Shown: positions 52,340 through 60,758 of the stretch, piece after piece | Position numbering within the stretch: the first letter of the stretch is position 1 | Layout: each line of letters opens with the position of its first letter | Source: UBA7672 sp963738625 | GTDB lineage: Bacteria > Pseudomonadota > Alphaproteobacteria > Caulobacterales > Hyphomonadaceae | Direction: 5' to 3' | Length of the DNA stretch: 64,000 nucleotides | Assembly (NCBI GenBank): GCA_963738625.1 | Contig: CAVTXH010000017.1 | Span: 124,001-188,000 of the forward strand | Program-made: the position numbers and the translations under genes | Notes under the pieces: model-generated | What the model was told of the DNA's origin: nothing | Databases searched by the model: none | The model's input: only the letters and a program-made list of their open reading frames with translations

Positions 52340-55300
52340 ATGCAGGCGTTTACCCGGTTCTTCGTCGACCGCTGGCAGTTTACCCTGATCCTGTTCGTTA
52401 TGTTGTTCGGGCTTGGCATCCAGTCGGTGATGTCGATCCCAAAATCCGAAGACCCGATCGTCTCGTTCCCCGGCGTCGGGGTCTTCGTGGTGCTGCCCGG
52501 CGCCGACGCCGAACAGATGGAGCGGGTGGTCGCCATACCCATCGAGACGGCGCTCAACGGCCTCGAGGACGTCGACGAAATCCAGTCTACCAGCCAGGCC
52601 GGCCTCGCGTCGATCGGCGTGACGTTCGTCTACGGCTCGGACCCGGAGAAGAAATACGATGAGGTGGTGCGCGAGTTAAACGTCATTCGCGCCAGGCTGC
52701 CCGATGGAATCACGCTGCTGCGCGCCGACCGGCAGAACCCGGCGCAGACCAACATCATCCAGATGGCCCTGGTGAGCGAAACGGCGTCCTACCGCCGGAT
52801 GGAGGCCTATGCGCGCGAGCTGCGCGACGCCGTCGAGCGCGCCGACGGCGTGCAACAGTCGGAAATCTGGGGCGTGCCGACCGCGGAGGTGCGCGTGACG
52901 CCGGACCTCGACCGGCTGGCCGCCTACCGGCTGCCGATCGGCGCCGTGGCCGAAGCGATCGAACGCGAAGGCGCGGACATTCCCATCGGCGCGGTGGAGA
53001 CAAGCGGCAGGCGCTTCAACGTCGAAGCGACAGGTCCATTCGACAGCCTGGATGAGATACGTGAGGTCGTGCTGCGCACAGCGGACGGCGTCGCCGTCAC
53101 GGTAGGCGATGTCGCCAACGTCGAATGGACCAATGACGAGCAGGTGCACATCACGCGGTTCAACGGCCAGCGCGCTCTCTTTGTGACGGCGCGAGCAAAG
53201 CTTGGCGCGACGATCTTTGACGTGATGACCAACATCCGCGCCCAGGTCGACAGGTTCGAGCAGCGCCTGCCGCCGGAGATCCGGCTGGAGCGCGGCTTCG
53301 ACCAGTCCGAAACCGTGGCGCACCGCCTGTCGTCGCTCGGACGCGACTTCGCAATCGCGATCGCGCTAGTGCTTCTGACGCTGCTGCCGCTGGGGTTTCG
53401 CGCCTCGATCGTGGTGATGGTTTCGATCCCGGCGTCTTTCGCCATCGGCGTGATTGCGCTCCACCAGCTCGGCTATTCGCTGAACCAGCTGTCCATTGCG
53501 GGCTTCGTGCTGGCGCTTGGCCTGCTGGTGGATGATTCCATCGTGGTGACCGAGAACATCTCGCGGCGGCTGCGTGAAGGACTTACGCCGCGCGATGCAG
53601 CCATTGCAGGTGTCCAGGAAATCAACGTCGCGGTGGTGGGCTGCACGGCGACGCTCCTGCTGGCTTTCCTGCCGCTGTTGAACCTGCCGGCGGGGGCCGG
53701 GGATTTCATCCGCTCGCTGCCGATGGCGGTGGTGTGCACCATCGCGGCCTCGCTGTTCGTTGCGCTAACGGTGATCCCGTTCCTGGCTAGCCGGCTGCTG
53801 CCCAAGCACGGACATTCCAACATCTTTCTCGACGTGGTGATGGGCGCGATCCATGCGATCTATCGTCCGATCCTCAAGCTGGCGCTGGCTGCACCGCGCT
53901 TCACGGTGATTGCGGGCCTCGCTCTTTTTGCAGCATCGCTTACGCTGATCCCGAAGCTGGGTTTCAGCCTGTTTCCTGAGAATGACAGCCCCTACTTCAT
54001 GGTCGAGGTGGAGCTGCCGCAGGGCGTTTCGGTGGAGGAAACTGATCGCGCCGTGCAATTCGCCGATGCGGTGCTCGCGAGGCGCGAGAACATCACCTGG
54101 CGGTTCGCCAACTCCGGCCGCGGCAATCCGCGCGTCTACTATAACGAGAGCCCCAGCGAGCAGGCGACCAATGTCGGCGGCCTCTATGCGAGGTTCGATC
54201 ACTGGGAAGCAAAGACCGGATCTGCCGAGCTGGAGGCGCTGCGCACGGAATTGAAGGAGTTTCCGGGGGCGCGATTCAATGTGAAGCGGTTCGTGAACGG
54301 TCCGCCGATCGAGGCGCCGATCGCGGTGCGCATCCAGGGCGCCGACATCGAAGTGCTAACCGGCATCGCCGCGGATTTCGAACGGACGATCGCCGGAACC
54401 GACGGCGTGCGCAACGTCACCAACCCGCTGGCCGAACGGCTGCTCGACCTCGATCTCAACATCGACACCGAGGCGGCGGCGCTTCGCGGGGTTCAGGCCG
54501 GCGCGATCGATCAGACGCTCAGGATTGCTGTCGGCGGAGCGCGGGTGGCCTCGTTCCGCGATCCGGTAGGCGATGCATATCCGATCGTGCTGCGCGCGCC
54601 CAAGGCCGAGCGCATGACCATCGCCGACCTCGAGCGGCTCTATATCTGGACGGGTACGGGATCAGCAGCGCCATTGTCCGAGTTCGCCAAGCCGAGCATC
54701 GACTCCGGTCCCGCGAAAATCAGCCGCTACAACCGCGAACGGACGGTGACCGTCACGGCCTACACCCAGCCCGGGCGGCTGACAGGAGAAGTGACGGAGG
54801 CGGTGGCGCAGAAGCTCGCGCCGATAGCCTTGCCGGCGGGTTACAGCTACAGCATGGGCGGCGAGGCCGAGGCGCAGGCGGAAAGCTTTGGCGGCCTTGG
54901 CCCGGCGATCCTGATCGCGACCTTTGGCGTGGTCGCTGTGCTGCTCCTGGAGTTCGGGTCGTTCGCCAGCGCCGCAGTCGTGGCCTTCGTCATTCCATTC
55001 GGCGTGATGGGCGGGCTGATCGCTCTCTATCTCGGCGGCCAATCGCTGTCCTTTGTGGCCGTCATCGGCTTCATCGCCCTCATCGGCATCGAGATAAAGA
55101 ACTCAATCCTGCTGGTTGAGTTCGCCAACCAGCTGCGCGCCAAGGGCGCGCCATTGAGGGAAGCGATCGAGCGGGCGGGCGAGGTGAGGTTCCTGCCGGT
55201 GCTGTTGACCTCGATGACGGCGATCGGCGGTTTGACCCCGCTTGTGTTCGAGAACTCACCGCTCTACTCGCCCCTGGCCATGGTGATCATTGGCGGGCTG

Positions 55301-55414
55301 GTGTCCTCGACGCTGGTGGCGCGAATCGTTACGCCGCCGATGTATCTGCTGCTGGCGCCGAAGGACAAAAAGCCTAGGTCCGAGCCTGAGGCGGTTGCGG
55401 TTCCGGCGGAGTAG
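52340..55414 (+). CDS. RND efflux inner-membrane transporter
   Basis: A 1024-residue RND pump of the AcrB/CusA superfamily. N-terminal helix and WQFTLILFVMLFGLGIQSV, porter regions (GADAEQMERVVAIPIETALN), helices IVVMVSIPASFAIGVIALHQ and GFVLALGLLVDDSIVVTENI with the proton-relay Asp-Asp, and the C-terminal repeat (FVAVIGFIALIGIEIKNSIL, LLVEFANQL). The sequence suggests a drug-type (HAE1) rather than metal-type pump, but the substrate is unknown. Confidence 0.95.
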   Translation: MQAFTRFFVDRWQFTLILFVMLFGLGIQSVMSIPKSEDPIVSFPGVGVFVVLPGADAEQMERVVAIPIETALNGLEDVDEIQSTSQAGLASIGVTFVYGSDPEKKYDEVVRELNVIRARLPDGITLLRADRQNPAQTNIIQMALVSETASYRRMEAYARELRDAVERADGVQQSEIWGVPTAEVRVTPDLDRLAAYRLPIGAVAEAIEREGADIPIGAVETSGRRFNVEATGPFDSLDEIREVVLRTADGVAVTVGDVANVEWTNDEQVHITRFNGQRALFVTARAKLGATIFDVMTNIRAQVDRFEQRLPPEIRLERGFDQSETVAHRLSSLGRDFAIAIALVLLTLLPLGFRASIVVMVSIPASFAIGVIALHQLGYSLNQLSIAGFVLALGLLVDDSIVVTENISRRLREGLTPRDAAIAGVQEINVAVVGCTATLLLAFLPLLNLPAGAGDFIRSLPMAVVCTIAASLFVALTVIPFLASRLLPKHGHSNIFLDVVMGAIHAIYRPILKLALAAPRFTVIAGLALFAASLTLIPKLGFSLFPENDSPYFMVEVELPQGVSVEETDRAVQFADAVLARRENITWRFANSGRGNPRVYYNESPSEQATNVGGLYARFDHWEAKTGSAELEALRTELKEFPGARFNVKRFVNGPPIEAPIAVRIQGADIEVLTGIAADFERTIAGTDGVRNVTNPLAERLLDLDLNIDTEAAALRGVQAGAIDQTLRIAVGGARVASFRDPVGDAYPIVLRAPKAERMTIADLERLYIWTGTGSAAPLSEFAKPSIDSGPAKISRYNRERTVTVTAYTQPGRLTGEVTEAVAQKLAPIALPAGYSYSMGGEAEAQAESFGGLGPAILIATFGVVAVLLLEFGSFASAAVVAFVIPFGVMGGLIALYLGGQSLSFVAVIGFIALIGIEIKNSILLVEFANQLRAKGAPLREAIERAGEVRFLPVLLTSMTAIGGLTPLVFENSPLYSPLAMVIIGGLVSSTLVARIVTPPMYLLLAPKDKKPRSEPEAVAVPAE

Positions 55415-55447
55415 CGAAAGACTGTCTCCAGAACGCTGGAGGCCCGC

Positions 55448-56716
55448 TTGGATTTCAACCTGCCGCCCGATCTTGTCGCTTACCTTAAGGAACTCGACCG
55501 TTTCATCGCGGCGGAGATCCGCCCGCTGGAGCAGGCGGACGACAATATCCGCTTCTTCGACCATCGCCGCGAACATGCGCGCACCGACTGGGACCGGGGC
55601 GGCTTGCCACGCGAGGAGTGGGAAGACCTGCTGCGCCAGGCCAAGGACCGCGCCGACAAGGCGGGCCATTTCCGCTTCGCCCTGCCCAGGGAGATGGGCG
55701 GCAAGGCCGGCGGCAACCTCGCCATGGCGGTGATCCGCGAGCATCTCGCCGCCAGGGGCCTCGGTCTCCACAACGACCTGCAGAACGAACACTCGATCGT
55801 CGGCAACAGCGTCGGCGCGCTGCTGATGTGGCACTACGGAACGGACGCCCAGAAAAAGGAGTGGCTCGAGGATCTCGCCGCAGGCAAGCGCGGCTTCGCC
55901 TTCGGCATCACCGAACCGAAGCACGGCTCCGACGCCACGCATATGGAAACGGCGGCGCGCCGCGAGGGCGACCATTGGATAATCGACGGCGAGAAGACGT
56001 GGAATACCGGCGTCCACAAGGCTAGCCACGACATGATCATGGCGCGCACCTCCGGAAAGCCCGGTGACGGCAACGGCATCACTGCCTTTCTTGTGCCGAT
56101 CAAGTCGCCTGGCTTCACCATCGAGGAATATCTCTGGACCTTCAACATGCCGAGCGACCACGCGCATGTGACGCTCAAGGGCGTACGGGTTCCGGACAGC
56201 GCGGTGTTCGGCGGCGAAGGAAGAGGCCTGCAGGTCGTGCAGCACTTCTTCAACGAGAACCGTATCCGCCAGGCGGCGTCGAGCCTCGGCGCCGCGCAGT
56301 ACTGCATCAACGAGGCCGTGGCCTACGCCAACGAGCGGGCGCCGTTCGGCAAAAAACTGTCGTCCAACCAGGCGATCCAGTTCCCGCTGGTCGAGCTGCA
56401 GACGCAGTGCGAGATGCTGCGCGCCCTGATCCAGAAGACGGCCTGGCAGATGGACACGGTTGGAACCTTCGCGGTCTCCGACAAGGTGTCCATGTGCAAT
56501 TACTGGGCGAACCGGCTGTGCTGCGAGGCGGCCGACCGGGCGATGCAGGTGCATGGCGGGCTGGGCTATTCCCGTCACAAGCCTTTCGAGCATATCTACC
56601 GGCACCACCGGCGCTACCGGATCACGGAAGGGTCGGAGGAGATTCAGATGCGCCGCGTCGCGGGCTACATGTTCGGCTTCATGGACCAGCGTGCGCCGAA
56701 GGGCGTCAAAGAGTAG
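55448..56716 (+). CDS. Acyl-CoA dehydrogenase (ACAD11/LvaC-like)
   Basis: A 422-residue flavoprotein. Start TTG 55448 (MDFNLPPDLVAYLKELDRFI). Flavin and substrate motifs: FAFGITEPKHGSDATHMETA, RIRQAASSLGAAQYCINEAV, MQVHGGLGYSRHKPFEHIYR, HHRRYRITEGSEEIQMRRVA. Longer than typical (~380) acyl-CoA dehydrogenases, as in the ACAD10/11 group. It is followed by an APH-like kinase, the partner found fused to this dehydrogenase type in animals. 33 bases downstream of the RND pump, perhaps with its own promoter. Confidence 0.88.
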   Translation: MDFNLPPDLVAYLKELDRFIAAEIRPLEQADDNIRFFDHRREHARTDWDRGGLPREEWEDLLRQAKDRADKAGHFRFALPREMGGKAGGNLAMAVIREHLAARGLGLHNDLQNEHSIVGNSVGALLMWHYGTDAQKKEWLEDLAAGKRGFAFGITEPKHGSDATHMETAARREGDHWIIDGEKTWNTGVHKASHDMIMARTSGKPGDGNGITAFLVPIKSPGFTIEEYLWTFNMPSDHAHVTLKGVRVPDSAVFGGEGRGLQVVQHFFNENRIRQAASSLGAAQYCINEAVAYANERAPFGKKLSSNQAIQFPLVELQTQCEMLRALIQKTAWQMDTVGTFAVSDKVSMCNYWANRLCCEAADRAMQVHGGLGYSRHKPFEHIYRHHRRYRITEGSEEIQMRRVAGYMFGFMDQRAPKGVKE

Positions 56717-56761
56717 AATGCCGGCCAGCAGCATGCCGACGCGCGGAACGAGTGTGGGCTC

Positions 56762-58171
56762 ATGATCGACCAGGACAGGCTCGAGACGGTTCTTAAGGCC
56801 CGCATGAAGAGCGGCTGCGAGAAGCTTGTCTCGTGCGAGCGCCTGTCCGCGGGCGCGAGCCGTGAAACATACAAGATCAGGATCAGCGCCGGCGGCAAGC
56901 AAAGGCTGCTCGCGCTGCGCCGCGCGCCGGACGAGGGCGTGTCGGCCATGGGCCAGGGGCCCGGCCTCGAAGGCGAAGCGAAACTGTTCAAGGCCGCGCG
57001 CGGGGCGGGCGTGCCCGGGCCGGAGGTCATCTTCGTGCTGAAGCGCGGCGACGGGCTCGGCACGGGCTTCGTCATGGAGTGGATCGAGGGCGAGACGCTA
57101 GGCGCGAAGATCGCGCGCGGCACGGAGTTCTTCGATGTGCGGCGAAAGCTGGCGCGGCAGTGCGGCGAGATTCTCGCACGGCTGCACAAGGTGGATATCG
57201 AAGCCACCGGCCTTGATGGCGCGCTGGAGCAATTCACGCCCGAACACGCCGTGCGCAAGACGCATGCGGCGTACATGGAGCTCGAAACGCCCCAGCCGAT
57301 GATCGACTATACCGCGAAATGGCTGCTGGCCAACCTGCCGGACGAGGGGCCGCTGGCGCTGGTGCACAGCGATTTCCGGAATGGCAATCTGATCGTCGAT
57401 CCCGACAAGGGCGTCGTCGCCGTGCTCGACTGGGAGCTGGCGCATATCGGCGATCCGATGCGCGACCTTGGCTGGCTCGCGACGCGCTCGTGGCGGTTCG
57501 GCGTGCCGGAGAAGCCGGTGGGCGGCTTCGGCGAATACGACGATCTCTTCGCGGGCTACGAGGCGGTCTCGGGCAAGAAGGTCGATCGCGACGCGGTGCG
57601 GTTCTGGGAAGTGTTCGGCTCGTTCTGGTGGGCGGTGGGGTGCCTGTCCATGGCGCAGTCCTACCGCAATGGAAGCAACCCGAGCGTCGAGCGCCCGGCG
57701 ATCGGCCGGCGTAGCTCGGAGTGCCAGGTCGATTGCGTCAACATGCTGATCCCGGACTGGGGACGGAAGCCGCAGGAGATCACACGGCTCCTGTCGACCA
57801 TGGCGCTGCCGCGCACGGACGAGCTGCTGACAGGCGTGCGGGATTTCCTGCGCAACGAGGCGGCGAAGGAGATGCAGGGGCGCGGCGGGTTCCTCGCGCG
57901 CGTGGCGGCGAACTCGGTCGACATCGTGCTGCGCGAGCTGGCGATGGGGCGCGATGCGGCGGCGTGGGAGTTTCAGGCGCTTCGCAACCTGCTGAAGGCG
58001 GATGGCGAGGTTCAGGATCTGCGCGCCGGCCTGTGCGCTGCGATTCGCGCAGGCGATATCGATCTCAAGGGCAGGGATCTGCACGCCTATCTGCGCGACA
58101 GCGTGCTGGCGCAGGCAATGATCGACCAGCCCGGCTATCACGGCACGCTCGAGGCCCAGCAACGTGGCTGA
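56762..58171 (+). CDS. APH-like acyl kinase with C-terminal DUF6285 domain (LvaA-LvaB-like fusion)
   Basis: A 469-residue protein. Residues about 15-350 are a phosphotransferase of the aminoglycoside kinase fold with HSDFRNGN (catalytic Asp204) and LDWELAHIGDPMRDLGWLAT (metal Asp223). The last ~110 residues (GFLARVAANSVDIVLRELAM ... AYLRDSVLAQAMIDQPGY) look like DUF6285, elsewhere a separate small gene. By analogy with LvaA/LvaB and ACAD10/11 it may phosphorylate 4-hydroxyacyl-CoA for the upstream dehydrogenase. Antibiotic resistance is unlikely. Confidence 0.82.
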   Translation: MIDQDRLETVLKARMKSGCEKLVSCERLSAGASRETYKIRISAGGKQRLLALRRAPDEGVSAMGQGPGLEGEAKLFKAARGAGVPGPEVIFVLKRGDGLGTGFVMEWIEGETLGAKIARGTEFFDVRRKLARQCGEILARLHKVDIEATGLDGALEQFTPEHAVRKTHAAYMELETPQPMIDYTAKWLLANLPDEGPLALVHSDFRNGNLIVDPDKGVVAVLDWELAHIGDPMRDLGWLATRSWRFGVPEKPVGGFGEYDDLFAGYEAVSGKKVDRDAVRFWEVFGSFWWAVGCLSMAQSYRNGSNPSVERPAIGRRSSECQVDCVNMLIPDWGRKPQEITRLLSTMALPRTDELLTGVRDFLRNEAAKEMQGRGGFLARVAANSVDIVLRELAMGRDAAAWEFQALRNLLKADGEVQDLRAGLCAAIRAGDIDLKGRDLHAYLRDSVLAQAMIDQPGYHGTLEAQQRG

Positions 58172-58255
58172 CGCCGCGGAAATCGGGCTTGCAGGCGTGA
58201 CTCGACGGCCTTGGGGCCCGGGTTTAGACCTGTGCCCTTGTTTCCAGGTGCAGTC

Positions 58256-59374
58256 ATGACGCGTCCAGTTATCTCGGCGACCGGGCTCTACACGCCGCCG
58301 TTTTCAGTTTCCAACGAGGAGCTTGTCGCGAGCCTCAATGCGTGGACCGACAACTGGAATGCCGAGCATGCGGCGGAGATTGCCGCCGGCACGCTGGAAG
58401 CCAAGCAGCATTCCTCCGTCGAGTTCATCGAGAAGGCTTCAGGCATCAAGTCGCGCTACGTGGTCGAGAAGACCGGCGTGATCGATCCGAAAGTGATGCG
58501 GCCGCATATTCCGGAACGGCCGAACGAACAGATTTCCATACTCGCCGAAATCGCCGTCAACGCCGCGAAAGAAGCGATGGCGAAGGCGGGGCGCGTAGGA
58601 CAAGACATCGATGCGGTGATCTGCGCCGCGTCCAACATGCAGCGGGCCTACCCGGCCATGGCGGTCGAGGTGCAGGCCGCCATTGGCGCGCAGGGGTTTG
58701 CCTTCGACATGAACGTTGCGTGCTCGTCGGCGACGTTCGGCATCCAGACCGGCGCGGACTTCGTGCGGGCCGGCCATGCGCGCTCGGTGCTGATGGTGAA
58801 TCCGGAGATCTGCTCGGGGCACCTCAATTTTACCGATCGCGACAGCCACTTCATCTTCGGCGACGTGGCGACGGCGGTGCTGATCGAGGCGGATGATTTC
58901 GCGCCCAAGGGATCGTGGTCGATCCTCGGCACGCACCTCAAGACGCAGTTCTCCAACAACATCCGCAACAATTTCGGCTTCCTCAACCGCGGCGATCCGG
59001 AAGGCGTCGGCAAGGCCGACAAGCTGTTCGTCCAGGAGGGCCGCAAGGTCTTCAAGGAAGTCGTGCCGATGGTGTCGGCCATGATCCAGGGCGAGATGGA
59101 CCGCCTCGGCCTCAAGCCGACCGACCTCAAGCGCATGTGGCTGCACCAGGCCAACGCCAGCATGAACCGGCTGATCGCCGCCAAAGTGCTGGGCCACGAG
59201 GCGAGCGAGGACGAAAGCCCGACCGTGCTCGACACCTACGCCAACACTTCCTCCGCCGGCTCGATCATCGCCTTCCACAAACACTCGGCTGACTTCCGGC
59301 CGGGCGACCGCGGCCTGATCTGCTCCTTCGGCGCCGGCTATTCGGCGGGAACGGTGTTCGTCGAAAAAACGTAG
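58256..59374 (+). CDS. Beta-ketoacyl-ACP synthase III family enzyme
   Basis: A 372-residue KAS III with the full triad: Cys156 in NVACSSATFG, His297 in LHQANASMNR, Asn330 in YANTSSAGSI. Start ATG 58256, where similarity begins. It has an insert near the N-terminus (WNAEHAAEIAAGTLEAKQHS) and is longer than FabH (~320), like the long KAS III enzymes that draw acyl-CoA from beta-oxidation (for example Pseudomonas PA3286). Stands within acyl-CoA genes. Confidence 0.9.
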   Translation: MTRPVISATGLYTPPFSVSNEELVASLNAWTDNWNAEHAAEIAAGTLEAKQHSSVEFIEKASGIKSRYVVEKTGVIDPKVMRPHIPERPNEQISILAEIAVNAAKEAMAKAGRVGQDIDAVICAASNMQRAYPAMAVEVQAAIGAQGFAFDMNVACSSATFGIQTGADFVRAGHARSVLMVNPEICSGHLNFTDRDSHFIFGDVATAVLIEADDFAPKGSWSILGTHLKTQFSNNIRNNFGFLNRGDPEGVGKADKLFVQEGRKVFKEVVPMVSAMIQGEMDRLGLKPTDLKRMWLHQANASMNRLIAAKVLGHEASEDESPTVLDTYANTSSAGSIIAFHKHSADFRPGDRGLICSFGAGYSAGTVFVEKT

Positions 59375-59673
59375 GGTGGATTGAGCAAAGCGAAATCCAC
59401 CTCTTTCGCGGACGTGGCGCGATGGCGCATTTCGCTGCGCCAAACGTACACTTCGCAGTTTGAGTCAGCGCCGGGGCCGCCAGGCGCCCGCCCGGTAAAC
59501 GCGGCAGAAGGCAACTGACCCTGGCGGTCGTAACAGTCATCGAAGAATGCGGCCCCGCTACCAACACCTCCGCTCCGCTTTTCCCAACTCGGCCAAGGCT
59601 CTCAGAAAAAATGTAGGAGAGTTTTCCTACACCCTCCGGCCAGCCGTAAAATGCCTCCAAAAGGAGAAAGCGC
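59375..59673. other. Intergenic region with REP-like hairpin
   Basis: Directly after the KAS III stop, GGTGGATT (59375-59382) and AATCCACC (59394-59401) form a perfect 8-base stem with an 11-base loop, followed by TCTTTC. This resembles repeated GGTGGATT-type palindromes in many proteobacterial genomes and may also act as a terminator. The remaining ~270 bases hold nothing I can identify. Confidence 0.5.
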
Positions 59674-60651
59674 ATGTACGGAAAGACGCAGGAAGAACTG
59701 ACTGCGATCACGCTGGAGGCTGAACGCCGCGTGCGTGCGGGCGAGCCTCGCGCTCAAGTTGCGCATGCGCTCGGCATCCCGATATCGACGCTCGCGGGCC
59801 GGGCCCATCGTGGCGGATGGCGGCGCAAGGATCTGGTGACCGTCCGCGACGCCGAACTGGGCAAGGCGGCTCTCGAAATGATCAACGAGCTCACGGCGGT
59901 CGAACGCAAGACGAAGTTGGAACAGGCGGCGAAAATGCGCGACGCGCTGGAGACCTCGAAAGCCGAGTTGGAAGCGGTCGCTCCAGGCGGCCGGCTTCCC
60001 GGCGCCCGGCTACCCGGCGCCCGGCTACCCGGCGCCCAGCTACCCGGCGCCCAGCTACCCGGCGCCATGGGCGAAGGACCGGTCCCGGCACGGAAGCTTG
60101 CCATGGCGATGGCCGACAACCTGCTTCGACAGGGCCGGCTGGACGAGGCTGATCGAGCGATCCGCCTCGCTGTCCGGTTCGCGCAGGCTGAACAGTCCGC
60201 CGGCGACCAGGAAGAGGCCAGATGGCGGGAGGAGCGCGAGCGCCTGACGAAATGGTGGGCGGAAAAGCAGACCGCCTATTACCAACTCCACCAGGCGGCC
60301 GAATGCGCGCTGGAGGAGATTACCGCGGCGCATAGGCTCGAAGACAGCCGGTTGGCCGAAGACTGCTGCCCGAAATGCGGCCGCCGCATGGATTTCTGGC
60401 CGCAAGAGGTCGAGCGGCCCGACGACGACGATTCCAGCGCGAGATCAGCCGACGACGATTCCGGCGTAGAGGCGCATGGCGACGATTCTGACGACGACGA
60501 TTCTGACACCGACAATTCTGGCGATCGCCGCAACGACGACGACGATTCCGGCACGCGGGCACACGACGACGATTCCGGGAAAAGAGCAGCCGATTCCGGC
60601 TGGAAGCAAGACGCCGGCGGCGATTGGTACTGGTCGGGGCCGCCGGAATGA
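59674..60651 (+). CDS. HTH protein with pentapeptide repeats and acidic tail
   Basis: A 325-residue protein of unknown function. Residues 1-50 resemble a small-terminase or Mor-like HTH (RAQVAHALGIPISTLAGRAH). Residues 107-131 are five RLPGA/QLPGA units. 140-225 is helical and Trp/Glu-rich. C231-C232-x2-C235 (DCCPKCGRRMDFW) is half of a zinc ribbon. From about 247 the tail is Asp/Ser-rich with repeated DDDS runs. The start has AAAAGGAGAAAG before it. It looks foreign between the lipid genes. Confidence 0.7.
   Translation: MYGKTQEELTAITLEAERRVRAGEPRAQVAHALGIPISTLAGRAHRGGWRRKDLVTVRDAELGKAALEMINELTAVERKTKLEQAAKMRDALETSKAELEAVAPGGRLPGARLPGARLPGAQLPGAQLPGAMGEGPVPARKLAMAMADNLLRQGRLDEADRAIRLAVRFAQAEQSAGDQEEARWREERERLTKWWAEKQTAYYQLHQAAECALEEITAAHRLEDSRLAEDCCPKCGRRMDFWPQEVERPDDDDSSARSADDDSGVEAHGDDSDDDDSDTDNSGDRRNDDDDSGTRAHDDDSGKRAADSGWKQDAGGDWYWSGPPE
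59992..60066 (+). repeat. 15-bp tandem repeat, five units
   Basis: Five in-frame copies of CGGCTACCCGGCGCC (copy 1 has TTC for TAC; copies 4 and 5 begin CAG). They encode RLPGA x3 and QLPGA x2. Near-identical units suggest recent slippage expansion within a coding gene. Confidence 0.95.
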
Positions 60652-60758
60652 CGGGGCCCCGAGGGCGCCGTATTCCGGCCGGATGACAGGATTGGGAGTT
60701 GTGGGACCGGGCAGCGGCGCTAGTCTCGCAAAAAGCGAGAAACGTCAGGGAGAAGACC

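Noticed and set aside
56762..58171. Aminoglycoside resistance gene
   Set aside because: The kinase fold is shared, but the ACAD11-like neighbour, the DUF6285-like tail and sequence motifs point to acyl-CoA metabolism.
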